Positions 46,210 to 53,951 of a DNA stretch of 54,162 bases are shown here, one piece after another (within the stretch, counting starts at the first letter, position 1; every line of letters begins with the position of its first letter). Where the stretch lies: positions 1 to 54,162 of IMG/VR virus record IMGVR_UViG_3300022827_000011. One strand, given 5' to 3'. This DNA is from a virus. The translations under genes and the position numbers were made by a program. The notes beneath the pieces are model-generated. The model did not search any database. It saw only the letters and a program-made list of their open reading frames with translations, and was not told the DNA's origin.

Positions 46210-46542
46210 TTATTGGGAATAAGGTTCAAACTCGGTGCCAGCGGCTAACAAGCAGCTTGTACCATTTTTATAAACCTGTACCACCGAATATGTACCAGTA
46301 AGTTGATTTACCCGAACTTCAATTACATACATAGTTGTATGAATGTCGTTATCGCGATTGAACCAGTCTTGTGACGCTACTCCTTTAAACAGGGTAAGTT
46401 CGTTGTACTTGCTAGTAAGCTCAATTGATTTTTCATATGTTTCGCAAGGAATTGGAGTAATATTTAAATATTGTTGTGCGGTTGCAGTCGACACACTTGC
46501 AAATAGTGCAATTGCACTAAGTATGTTACGGGGGTTGTTCAT
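46210..46542 (-). CDS. Secreted/periplasmic protein (110 aa)
   Basis: Signal peptide at residues 1-22 (ILSAIALFASVSTATA-Q). The mature part is beta-rich with two Cys (PCETYEKSI and GTSCLLAAGTEFEPY) that may form a disulphide. I recall similar short periplasmic proteins in marine phages. Possibly modifies the envelope during infection. Confidence 0.72.
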   Translation of the reverse strand: MNNPRNILSAIALFASVSTATAQQYLNITPIPCETYEKSIELTSKYNELTLFKGVASQDWFNRDNDIHTTMYVIEVRVNQLTGTYSVVQVYKNGTSCLLAAGTEFEPYSQ

Positions 46543-46602
46543 TTGTATTCTCCTTGTACTTTTATAGTATACGACATTGAGACAACATGCAACCGGTATC
46601 TG

Positions 46603-46851
46603 TTAAGAATAATCTGGAAGACTGCCTCCGTATTGTTTTCCTTTTTGCTTACCTACAATTTTTCTACGTTTTTTACTGCCGCCATACTTGGCTTTAACTT
46701 TGCTGTCACGACCTCTTAACCCTTGACTCTTACATGAACTTAATGCACTGGCTCCTAGGCTGTTGTCACTCCGCGTACTCTTGCAAAGTTCTTTGCTAGC
46801 TTTCCATTCTTCGATATGATCATCTTGTGTTAGTACTTCGTCTATACGCAT
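46603..46851 (-). CDS. Small basic phage protein (82 aa)
   Basis: MRIDEVLTQDDHIEEWKASK then LGASALSSCKSQGLRGRDSK and a Lys/Arg/Gly tail ending GGSLPDYS. The basic tail suggests DNA binding. The N-terminus has the MR--E-- style of other putative packaged proteins here. A GATAAATA motif lies 18 nt upstream. Confidence 0.72.
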   Translation of the reverse strand: MRIDEVLTQDDHIEEWKASKELCKSTRSDNSLGASALSSCKSQGLRGRDSKVKAKYGGSKKRRKIVGKQKGKQYGGSLPDYS

Positions 46852-46868
46852 AGCATTGCTCCGTTTTA

Positions 46869-48158
46869 TTATTTATCAAGCTTTGGATATACAACGCGCC
46901 CGATTGGTGATTCTATTTTGAGTATACGAGTCTTGCCGGAAAACTTTACATCTCGGTCGATGCGACGAGTATTTGCTCCTTCGCCTCTAGTATCGGGAGA
47001 AACTTGCCTCATTAATTTTCCAAGTAATTCTTCCATGTTTTCTCTGATAGAATCAAACGCGTCAAACCCAACTGCATTCCATCGATCTCGAGGATCGCTG
47101 TACGTACTTGCGCGTTTTAATAATAGTATGGCCATTTGTTTAATAATATCAAAGGCCGCCTGTCTAGGAGTGCTATGCTTTTTTAATATTACTATAGTTT
47201 CTGTCGCTATACTATTCGATGCCTTGTCAAGGTTTGCTATCATTTCATCAATTGCCCATCCTTCGTCTGGATAATTCATTCCGTCGTACGGCGATTTTTC
47301 TTTTGCAAATTTTCTTTCAAAGTCTCGAGGTATTATATTGCTGGATCGATTTGGAGCCTTTTGTGCTAGGGTACGCATGACTTTTTTAGCAGCATCTGAT
47401 ATGGACGCTGCAATTCCGTCTTCGTCGGTGTCGGAGCTGCCTTTTACATATTGTAGCGTTATCAATGCCGGATATCCTCCATGAGTGCCTATTGCATCAT
47501 TTGCAATTTCCTTGGCAAACTCTACATTGTCGGCTACGTATACTCCGCCCATACTAGCTGTGCTTGCACCGTAGGTGTCGGTGTCGTATGTTTTCTTAGG
47601 AGGTCGAGCCAATAGTCCATTTTTAAGTATACTAGGCACCAATGCACTACTAGTTCCGTGATACATTATTTGAGTGCGCTGTTGCTGACGTTCGTATATC
47701 TTTGTAGATTCAAGTAATACATCGAACTTTAATCGTAAATATGTTTTAAACTTTTCAAAATTAACAGTGTTGTCAAATATATAAAGTTGCGAATACGAAA
47801 GCTTTCTCCGACGAGAATCTGGATAAGTTTTATCATTGCTAAACGTATAATTGTTGCTTGTAATTTTTTCTAACACTGCCTGCGACGCATTACCTAGTAT
47901 ATGCAATTGGCCAGTGGCATCTAACATTAAGAACATGTAATCGTAAGCATTTCCAATTTGTGCATCTTTGATTGCTAGTGTTTGTAATTTTTCTAAAATT
48001 TTAATACTCTTTTGATCAACTGATTCGCAAAGTGTAACTCCTATCAATTCTGCTTCAACTAAGTCAAGGTACAACGAGTAATCTTGTATGCCATTAAAAT
48101 CTTCTAATATTAACGGATAGTGATCTATAGAAAAGTTGTGATATCTCATAATAGTCAT
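46869..48158 (-). CDS. Putative ADP-ribosyltransferase-fold protein (429 aa)
   Basis: Residues about 165-225 contain IMYHGTSSALVPSILKNGLL and GGVYVADNVEFAKEIANDA, the H-x-T and GG-Y-A--- layout of PARP/Tpt1-type ADP-ribosyltransferases, where His binds NAD. The catalytic Glu cannot be assigned with certainty. The N-terminal 160 residues and the helical C-terminus are unknown. T4 packages the ADP-ribosyltransferase Alt in its head, a useful analogy given the surrounding virion-type genes. No biochemical claim can be made from sequence alone. Confidence 0.6.
   Translation of the reverse strand: MTIMRYHNFSIDHYPLILEDFNGIQDYSLYLDLVEAELIGVTLCESVDQKSIKILEKLQTLAIKDAQIGNAYDYMFLMLDATGQLHILGNASQAVLEKITSNNYTFSNDKTYPDSRRRKLSYSQLYIFDNTVNFEKFKTYLRLKFDVLLESTKIYERQQQRTQIMYHGTSSALVPSILKNGLLARPPKKTYDTDTYGASTASMGGVYVADNVEFAKEIANDAIGTHGGYPALITLQYVKGSSDTDEDGIAASISDAAKKVMRTLAQKAPNRSSNIIPRDFERKFAKEKSPYDGMNYPDEGWAIDEMIANLDKASNSIATETIVILKKHSTPRQAAFDIIKQMAILLLKRASTYSDPRDRWNAVGFDAFDSIRENMEELLGKLMRQVSPDTRGEGANTRRIDRDVKFSGKTRILKIESPIGRVVYPKLDK
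46870..46877 (-). promoter_or_regulatory. Late-promoter-like GATAAATA
   Basis: 18 nt before the 82-aa gene, overlapping the stop codon region of the ADP-ribosyltransferase-like gene. Confidence 0.5.
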
Positions 48159-48221
48159 TAATCCTTGAGTTGCATGTATATTGTAATTACATCGCCTATT
48201 TTCATGTTAATTCATCTCTAA

Positions 48222-49592
48222 TCATTCCGGGCGGATCATTCCAGCCAGCCAGGCATACTTAGGATCCATTGCTATTAGTTCCCTTGCAATTTTGTTGTTG
48301 ATGATATTTCCATTGGCCATAAAATGAACAGCAATTTGACGGGCACCGCGATCGCCGTACAAGTCTATGAACCATCGATAAAACTCATAGTCCAACGAAA
48401 TTCTATTGTAGACAAATTGATCTAGCCAGCTAGAAATTGCTCCAAATGTGATTGTTCCGTCTGGGCGTCGATCTGGACCGCCGTCGTCTTCGTCCATTTC
48501 TAAATACGACGTGGTAGCACGTATAATAGTTTTTGTCGAGACCGGGCCATTAACATTAAAGATTATATAAGGGCTACCTTCTAATGCATAATTTACTATT
48601 TCGTCACTAGGATTAGCAATATCTCTTATCAAAAACGGATCTTGGTCAATTACTATGCGCTGCACATCTTCGCTAGGATTGCGTATATATTGCAGAGCCG
48701 CTGACGATTTTTTAACAGCTTGCAAGGTACTACGGTCAGTTAGATTACTAATATATTTTAGCATAAATAATGCGTGATTTACGACCAATGTTTGCATGTT
48801 TTGATCTAATTCTATCATATTCTCGTCATTAATTAAAACATACATATAAGCTCTAGTGAATACTGGATCTTTTACAGATAGTAACGATGTTTCAATACTC
48901 GGATCTCTTTGAGGGTTGTCCACTCTTTGATTTTTATTACGAAATTCTTCTATTACCCGCTCTAATTCTTCTTTGTCATATCTCATATTACTTCTTGCAG
49001 TATTTACTTTGCCATAGGCTTCTGTACCACTGGACACCATTTGAACATACTTGTCACTGTCTATGCCGGTTTGTCTGTCAAATTCCTGTTTGGTTAAGGT
49101 TCTATCATTTTTGTCAAAATACTCCATTTCGTCATGTACTGCAATTGCCCATTTGTTGCCTGTTTGTTTTTGTAAGAAGTAAATTAAAGTAACACCTGTG
49201 TCTCTGAAATATTGTTCAAAATTACTTTGAGTTTGCTTAGTAGTACACCAGTCTGTATCTTTTCCATGAAAGCAACTAGCATCTTTGTTCAATGGAACTA
49301 CTATTAACCATTGGTCGTTTTCAGCTAGAATATGACTGTCGCCTTTTCCTACAGCTTTCTTTTGCTGAGTTTGACTCTTTTGTTGACTTTTTGCTGTGAC
49401 AAATTGTTGAAAACGAGACCAGTCTTGTTTTCCCCACCAATCGATATTACGCTCATTTCCTCGAACTTGATTTCTATTAACTAGTTCTTTGTAAGATGCT
49501 ATGATTTTATTTACAGCATCCGGATCTGCCGACTGTGCAAACTTCTGTGCTACTTCTTTATAACCTTCGACTATTATTTCGTAAACTTTCAT
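48222..49592 (-). CDS. WCT-domain phage protein, possibly packaged (456 aa)
   Basis: MKVYEIIVEGYKEVAQKF looks like a capsid-targeting peptide with an IVE/G processing site. ENDQWLIVVPLNKDASC, FHGKDTDWCTTKQTQSNFEQ and WAIAVHDEMEYFDKND form the domain shared with the 440-aa gene at 42629. The C-terminal 250 residues contain HEAT-like helical repeats (NPSEDVQRIVIDQDPFLIRD, NPSDEIVNYALEGSPYII). GAGGATACT-ATG start; overlaps the KTSC gene by 4 nt. Confidence 0.75.
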   Translation of the reverse strand: MKVYEIIVEGYKEVAQKFAQSADPDAVNKIIASYKELVNRNQVRGNERNIDWWGKQDWSRFQQFVTAKSQQKSQTQQKKAVGKGDSHILAENDQWLIVVPLNKDASCFHGKDTDWCTTKQTQSNFEQYFRDTGVTLIYFLQKQTGNKWAIAVHDEMEYFDKNDRTLTKQEFDRQTGIDSDKYVQMVSSGTEAYGKVNTARSNMRYDKEELERVIEEFRNKNQRVDNPQRDPSIETSLLSVKDPVFTRAYMYVLINDENMIELDQNMQTLVVNHALFMLKYISNLTDRSTLQAVKKSSAALQYIRNPSEDVQRIVIDQDPFLIRDIANPSDEIVNYALEGSPYIIFNVNGPVSTKTIIRATTSYLEMDEDDGGPDRRPDGTITFGAISSWLDQFVYNRISLDYEFYRWFIDLYGDRGARQIAVHFMANGNIINNKIARELIAMDPKYAWLAGMIRPE

Positions 49593-49819
49593 AGTATCCT
49601 CTTAGTTATATGTTTACCACGTATGCGTTGATGCCAAAATATTCCCTTACTAGGAGCAGCAATCCATGCAGCATATAATGCTTTGTTAACATTTTGAACT
49701 CGAAATCTCCGTCCGTTACTCAATGCCATTACTACGCTCTGATTGGGATTTAATGTAATGTTAGTTATCCAGCTACTAACTACTGGCGCTTCGCACATAA
49801 TGATTTCAAATATCTTCAT
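49589..49819 (-). CDS. KTSC-domain protein (76 aa)
   Basis: Residues 13-70 (VVSSWITNITLNPNQS, ALSNGRRFRVQNVNKALYAAW, APSKGIFWHQRIRG) follow the KTSC pattern SS-I--V-Y-----L-V-F-NG--Y-Y--V----Y--L--A-S-G-F. The domain often ends in lysyl-tRNA synthetase or phage proteins; its role is unknown. The N-terminus MKIFEIIMCEA is another capsid-targeting-like peptide. Confidence 0.8.
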   Translation of the reverse strand: MKIFEIIMCEAPVVSSWITNITLNPNQSVVMALSNGRRFRVQNVNKALYAAWIAAPSKGIFWHQRIRGKHITKRIL

Positions 49820-49824
49820 ATAAG

Positions 49825-49832
49825 TATTTATA
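49825..49832 (-). promoter_or_regulatory. Late-promoter-like TATAAATA, leaderless arrangement
   Basis: Exact late octamer 5 nt before the KTSC gene ATG. It overlaps the divergent plus-strand promoter region. Confidence 0.55.
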
Positions 49833-49838
49833 ACTTGG

Positions 49839-49867
49839 TTGACAATGTTGACAAAAAGTTATACATT
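49839..49867 (+). promoter_or_regulatory. Sigma70-like promoter of the repeat-gene operon
   Basis: TTGACA, 17 bases, TACATT on the plus strand, 53 bp before the 107-aa gene. A second TTGACA nine bases on gives no better spacing. Confidence 0.6.
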
Positions 49868-49920
49868 CACACAATTCAATTAGAAAGTAACAGAGCAGAT
49901 TTAATGAAAGCAACATATTA

Positions 49921-50244
49921 ATGAGAGTTACTACACTCGAAACTGCAAATAAAAACTGTAGAGTATATCAACTAGGCTGGTGTTATCCTATATATATCCA
50001 GAATTTTTACCATTTTGAAAAATCTAAGAGCGTACTGATCCGGACATTCGGCGATCCGGCTTTTAAATATCAGTTTAATAAATGCAGTCTTTCTGTAAAG
50101 GATAGGTACACCTACTACTATCCGAAACAACGACGTTGGTTTGCTGGTAATCGCCTGTGGAACAACACTTCGCCGCGTGACTATTGGCTAGTTTTTAGAA
50201 GCAATGCCGATAGAACACTGGCGCTATTGATGCTGCCTTTATGA
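49921..50244 (+). CDS. Hypothetical protein heading the repeat array (107 aa)
   Basis: Basic, aromatic-rich protein; the C-terminal part reads RRWFAGNRLWN, DYWLVFRSNADRTLALLML. A similar pattern (QWFIGANL, TYIIAFVN) occurs in a broken frame at 51251-51373. ATGA overlap with the first repeat gene. Function unknown. Confidence 0.65.
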   Translation: MRVTTLETANKNCRVYQLGWCYPIYIQNFYHFEKSKSVLIRTFGDPAFKYQFNKCSLSVKDRYTYYYPKQRRWFAGNRLWNNTSPRDYWLVFRSNADRTLALLMLPL

Positions 50245-50666
50245 ATCCAGAAGTTGACGCATATGGCACACAAAGATGGTATGAGAACGGCAAACTACAT
50301 AGGATTGATGCACCTGCTTTAATATATGCAAATGGTGATCAATCTTGGTACAAGAACGGCAAACTGCATAGGATTGATGGCCCTGCAGTAATAAGAGATG
50401 GCACACAATCTTGGTACAAAAAAGGTGTACTGCATAGAACAGATGGTGCTGCTGCGATTTATGCAGGTGGTGATCAATTTTGGTACAGAGACGATGTACT
50501 GCATAGAACAGATGGTCCGGCTGTAATTTATGCAGATGGCACACAAGAATGGTACTTAGATAATATTCGTTACAAATTTGCCCAATGGATCGAGTTGACA
50601 CCACTCAACAATAATGCTAAGTTGTTGTTGCAAATCCAATGGAGCAACAATGAATCCAGTAGTTGA
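50241..50666 (+). CDS. DGPA-repeat protein 1, four units (141 aa)
   Basis: After MNPEVDAYGTQR come four units of about 23 aa of the type WYKNGKLHRIDGPAVI--DG-Q-, then a tail WYLDNIRYKFAQWIELTPL and AKLLLQIQWSNNESSS. The unit is MORN-like (Y-NG-x-H-DG-A). The conserved tail and near-identical DNA of units point to duplication and recombination. The next gene starts 17 nt before this one ends. Confidence 0.8.
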   Translation: MNPEVDAYGTQRWYENGKLHRIDAPALIYANGDQSWYKNGKLHRIDGPAVIRDGTQSWYKKGVLHRTDGAAAIYAGGDQFWYRDDVLHRTDGPAVIYADGTQEWYLDNIRYKFAQWIELTPLNNNAKLLLQIQWSNNESSS

Positions 50667-51066
50667 CAAATACGGAACACAACGGTGGTACACGAACGGT
50701 GTACTGCATAGGACTGATGGCCCTTCTGTAATATGGGCAGATGGTGATCAATTTTGGTACCTCAACGGCAAACTGCATAGAACAGATGCTCCTGCTGTAA
50801 TAGATGCAAGTGGTGATCAATATTGGTACAAGAACGGCAAACTGCATAGGACCAATGGCCCTGCTGTAATTTATGCGAATGGAGATCAACTTTGGTACAT
50901 GAACGATGTACTGCATAGGACCGATGGCCCTGCTGTAATATGTGCAAATGGCACACAACTTTGGTACCTAGACGATACTTTTTACAGTTTCGCCCAATGG
51001 CTCAAGTTGACACCACTCGATGATAATGCCAAGTTGTTGTTGCAAATCCAATGGAGTTCACAATGA
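50650..51066 (+). CDS. DGPA-repeat protein 2, four units (138 aa)
   Basis: Starts MNPVVDKYGTQR, four WY-NG-LHRTDGPAVI units, tail FAQWLKLTPLDDNAKLLLQ ending QWSSQ. The ATG lies out of frame inside the last codons of gene 1, a coupling repeated at each junction. Overlaps the next gene by 4 nt. Confidence 0.8.
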   Translation: MNPVVDKYGTQRWYTNGVLHRTDGPSVIWADGDQFWYLNGKLHRTDAPAVIDASGDQYWYKNGKLHRTNGPAVIYANGDQLWYMNDVLHRTDGPAVICANGTQLWYLDDTFYSFAQWLKLTPLDDNAKLLLQIQWSSQ

Positions 51067-51254
51067 CTAATTATATTATTTGTATTATTAATTGGAACGT
51101 AAAGCATTTGCAGAAACAGTTACACGGGTGTCCTTATGCAATCGAATACAAATATAATAACGGTCGTGCATGTGATCATCGTATGGTTGTAAAATGCCGG
51201 GCATACAAATATCTAGTAGTCCGGCTCAGATTAGCCGGATTAATAAAGAATTAA
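51063..51254 (+). CDS. Hypothetical protein, possibly a truncated paralogue (63 aa)
   Basis: Starts at MTNYIICIINWNVKHLQ, overlapping the repeat gene by 4 nt. Basic C-terminus VVKCRAYKYLVVRLRLAG. A different frame continues after its stop with a segment like the C-terminus of the 107-aa gene, so this may be a frameshifted copy of that type of gene. Confidence 0.5.
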   Translation: MTNYIICIINWNVKHLQKQLHGCPYAIEYKYNNGRACDHRMVVKCRAYKYLVVRLRLAGLIKN

Positions 51255-51373
51255 TAGTTACAAGTATTTCTCATCAATGGTTTATAGGAGCAAACCTGTC
51301 ACATCGTAATAATAAAACTTATATTATTGCTTTTGTTAATCTTAATCACAGAAATTGGGCTTGTTTATTGTAA
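51251..51373 (+). pseudogene. Frame-shifted C-terminal remnant
   Basis: An open frame without a start codon encodes SISHQWFIGANLSHRNNKTY then IIAFVNLNHRNWACLL, similar in spacing of W, F, G, Y and L to the end of the 107-aa gene at 49921-50244. It follows the 63-aa gene directly, which suggests a frameshift in a once longer gene. Confidence 0.4.
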
Positions 51374-51375
51374 GG

Positions 51376-51558
51376 TTACTTAACAATCGGTAGTCGAAAG
51401 GTTAACACACTTCTAGGACCGCGAGTGGTATTAATTTTAATTTCGCCAGTTTTGTCAAAATATTCAATTTTAGTAATAACTGCTGATTGATTATTAGGAC
51501 CTACTAAAATTGTTTGACCTAGTTCCAGTTCTACGTTCACACGAGTAAGGGTGCTCAT
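51376..51558 (-). CDS. Hypothetical small protein (60 aa)
   Basis: Strong AAGGAGA ribosome binding site. A small beta-barrel-like pattern (VNVELELGQTILVGPNNQSA, TKIEYFDKTGEIKIN). An AATAAATA motif lies 23 nt upstream. It is a lone minus-strand gene within the plus-strand array. Confidence 0.68.
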   Translation of the reverse strand: MSTLTRVNVELELGQTILVGPNNQSAVITKIEYFDKTGEIKINTTRGPRSVLTFRLPIVK

Positions 51559-51581
51559 TATATTCTCCTTGACTTACTTGG

Positions 51582-51589
51582 TATTTATT
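51582..51589 (-). promoter_or_regulatory. Late-promoter-like AATAAATA
   Basis: 23 nt before the 60-aa gene on the minus strand. Confidence 0.45.
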
Positions 51590-51595
51590 CCTTGG

Positions 51596-51624
51596 TTGAC
51601 ATTGGTGTGTTAAAGTTGTATATA
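51596..51624 (+). promoter_or_regulatory. Sigma70-like promoter of the second repeat block
   Basis: TTGACA, 17 bases, TATATA on the plus strand, 140 bp before DGPA-repeat gene 3. Confidence 0.68.
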
Positions 51625-51764
51625 ACAGTAGTATCTAAGCAATCAACTTTAATACAAAATACGTCTACTACAGTCTATGCATATAGATAACCGATACTAT
51701 CTGGTCCTTGAATTGATAGCATCTGTTCTAATTTTAAATAATGATAAATTTCAGTGGTGCAAAA

Positions 51765-52193
51765 ATGAATCCAATAATTGACAAATTTGGTACAAAGCGA
51801 TGGTACAAGAACGAGCTGTTACATAAAGACCACGGTCCGGCTATAATTTATGCAAATGGCTCACAAGAATGGTACAACAACGGTGTACTGCATAGAATGG
51901 ATGGGCCTGCTGTGATCGACGCGGATGGAGATCGATTTTGGTTCAGAGACGGCAACCTGCATAGGACCGATGGCCCTGCTGCAATTTATGCAAGTGGTGA
52001 TCAATTTTGGTTCAGGGACGGTGTACGTCATAGAATCGATGGTCCTGCTATAACATATGCAAGTGGTGATCAAGAATGGTACAAGGACGGCAAACAATAC
52101 AGTTTCACCCAATGGCTCGAGTTGACACCACTCAACAATAATGCTAAGTTGTTGTTGCAAATCCAATGGAGCGATCATGAATCCAGTAGTTGA
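51765..52193 (+). CDS. DGPA-repeat protein 3, four units (142 aa)
   Basis: Starts MNPIIDKFGTKRWYKNELL; four units, the first most diverged (LHKDHGPAII), two with WFRDG in place of WYKNG. Tail FTQWLELTPLNNNAKLLLQ, ending QWSDHESSS. First gene after the promoter at 51596; junction overlap of 17 nt with gene 4. Confidence 0.8.
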   Translation: MNPIIDKFGTKRWYKNELLHKDHGPAIIYANGSQEWYNNGVLHRMDGPAVIDADGDRFWFRDGNLHRTDGPAAIYASGDQFWFRDGVRHRIDGPAITYASGDQEWYKDGKQYSFTQWLELTPLNNNAKLLLQIQWSDHESSS

Positions 52194-52536
52194 CGCACAT
52201 GGCACACAACGATGGTACATCAACGATGTACTGCATAGGACTAATGGTGCTGCTGTAATACTTGCAAGTGGCAAACAATATTGGTACAAGAACGGCAAAC
52301 TGCATAGGACCGATGGCCCTGCTGCAATTTATGCAAGTGGCACACAAGAATGGTACATGAACGGAGAACTGCATAGAACCAACGGTCCTGCTATAATTTA
52401 TGCAAGTGGCACACAATATTGGTACTTAGATAATATTCGTTACAGGTTCAACCAATGGATCGAGTTGACACCACTTGATGACAATGCCAAACTGTTGTTG
52501 CAAATCCAGTGGAGCAACAATGAATCCAGTAGTTGA
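52177..52536 (+). CDS. DGPA-repeat protein 4, three units (119 aa)
   Basis: Starts MNPVVDAHGTQRWYINDVL; three units (NGAAVI, DGPAAI, NGPAII) and the tail FNQWIELTPLDDNAKLLLQ, ending QWSNNESSS. The start is embedded out of frame in the end of gene 3. Confidence 0.8.
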   Translation: MNPVVDAHGTQRWYINDVLHRTNGAAVILASGKQYWYKNGKLHRTDGPAAIYASGTQEWYMNGELHRTNGPAIIYASGTQYWYLDNIRYRFNQWIELTPLDDNAKLLLQIQWSNNESSS

Positions 52537-52879
52537 CAAAGATGGCACACACGAATGGTACCTCAACGGAGATCTGCATAGGACCGATGGGCCTGCTGTA
52601 ATACATGCAAATGGTGATCAAATTTGGTATGAGAACGGAGATCTGCATAGAACGGATGGCCCTGCTGCAACTTACGCAGACGGCACACAAAGATGGTATG
52701 AGAACGGCAAACTGCATAGAATCAATGGTCCTGCTGCGATTTATGCAAGTGGTGATCAAGAATGGTACAAGGACGGCAAACAATACAGTTTCACCCAATG
52801 GCTTGAGTTGACACCACTTGATAATAATGCTAAGTTGTTGCTGCAAATCCAATGGAGCGATCATGAATCCAGTAGTTGA
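52520..52879 (+). CDS. DGPA-repeat protein 5, three units (119 aa)
   Basis: Starts MNPVVDKDGTHEWYLNGDL; three units and the tail FTQWLELTPLDNNAKLLLQ, ending QWSDHESSS. Overlap of 17 nt with gene 4 and with gene 6. Confidence 0.8.
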   Translation: MNPVVDKDGTHEWYLNGDLHRTDGPAVIHANGDQIWYENGDLHRTDGPAATYADGTQRWYENGKLHRINGPAAIYASGDQEWYKDGKQYSFTQWLELTPLDNNAKLLLQIQWSDHESSS

Positions 52880-53138
52880 CGAATATGGCACACAAAGATG
52901 GTATGAGAACGGCAAACTGCATAGAATCAATGCACCTGCTGCAATTTATGCAAGTGGTGATCAATTTTGGTACAAGAACGGCAAACTGCATAGAATCAAT
53001 GCACCTGCTGTAATATGTGCAAATGGTGATCAATATTGGTGCCTAGACCACAAACAATACAGTTTTAACCAATGGCTCGAGTTGACACCCCTCGATGATA
53101 ATGCTAAGTTGTTGTTGCAACTCAAATACAGTACCTAA
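52863..53138 (+). CDS. DGPA-repeat protein 6, two units (91 aa)
   Basis: Starts MNPVVDEYGTQRWYENGKL; two units with NAPA in place of DGPA, then tail FNQWLELTPLDDNAKLLLQ ending LKYST. The array shortens steadily (4,4,4,3,3,2 units). The last gene overlaps the convergent MUG113-type gene by 17 nt. Confidence 0.8.
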   Translation: MNPVVDEYGTQRWYENGKLHRINAPAAIYASGDQFWYKNGKLHRINAPAVICANGDQYWCLDHKQYSFNQWLELTPLDDNAKLLLQLKYST

Positions 53139-53397
53139 TCTCAAACCAATCTAATAAGGATACTGCTGTGCAATCTTCAATCTCAAACCACTCGCCTGAG
53201 GAATTTCTCCACACCCCTACTTCTAAATGTAACTGAGCTTCTAGAACCCTTACTTGAAGAGGATCGACTTTTAGTCGATGTAATAAGGTTAATGGAGTAC
53301 TACTACCGGTGCATAAACTGCGTAGTCTATTCACCGGATCCTTTGAGAACCCAAATTTTACTGCGCCTGCGCCGTTACTGATACAATACAAATACAT
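53122..53397 (-). CDS. GIY-YIG-like (T5orf172/MUG113) protein (91 aa)
   Basis: The N-terminus MYLYCISNGAGAVKFGFSKD, PVNRLRSLCTGSSTPL and LEAQLHLEVG fit the MUG113/T5orf172 version of the GIY-YIG nuclease fold (YV--...KIG-S-NP--RL--L-TG-P--L, later E---H---). The catalytic Arg and Glu appear present. Such small domains may be nucleases, but many are uncharacterised. Confidence 0.72.
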   Translation of the reverse strand: MYLYCISNGAGAVKFGFSKDPVNRLRSLCTGSSTPLTLLHRLKVDPLQVRVLEAQLHLEVGVWRNSSGEWFEIEDCTAVSLLDWFEIRYCI

Positions 53398-53442
53398 GCT
53401 GTACTTAGCTGAGACAAACTGATCTGTATAAGATTATGATAA

Positions 53443-53724
53443 GGCCCCGCTGCTAACATACGCAAGTAACACATACACATAACCCAATGACCCCGCTGCT
53501 AACATACGCAAGTAACACATACACACAAACAAAAGGCCCCGCTGCTATAACATACACATACACACAAACAAAAGGCCCCGCGTCTAACATACACAATTAA
53601 TACATACACATAACCCAATGACCCCGCTGCTAACATACGCAAGTAACACATACACACAAACAAAAGGCCCCGCTGCTAACATACGCAAGTAACACATACA
53701 CACAAACAAAAGGCCCCGCTGCTA
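53443..53724. repeat. Imperfect 46-nt tandem repeat, about 6 copies
   Basis: The motif CCCCGCTGCTAACATACGCA recurs at 53445, 53491, 53537, 53575, 53622, 53668 and 53714, spaced 46, 46, 38, 47, 46 and 46 nt, with a CACATACACA spacer block and an alternating AACCCAATGA or AAACAAAAGG tail. There is no spacer variation of CRISPR type. No ORF is convincing here. Could be a replication origin, a protein-binding array or an expanding repeat. Confidence 0.85.
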
Positions 53725-53951
53725 GGGAACAGCTAAACACTGCAATGATACTAAAAGACCTGCTAGGAATATGCTGTAATAACATACTAACACATATACA
53801 AAACAATGTCAAATAATTAAAAATAATTATACTTGCATACAGTGAGAACTCTAGTAGTGTAGAGTACGCTCTTATCTATTAAAGAACACGCAGAAGAAAT
53901 GCTTAAAACTTTTAGAGAGTACACGGTACGAGAATGCTGGAAAACGCATAA

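Noticed and set aside
50239-50958. Long minus-strand frames over the DGPA-repeat genes
   Set aside because: They mirror the repeat periodicity, have no ribosome binding sites and are rich in Cys/Ile patterns that come from the antisense of the repeat.
53443-53724. CRISPR array
   Set aside because: The repeat copies follow each other directly with only minor variation; there are no unique spacers of constant length and no cas genes.
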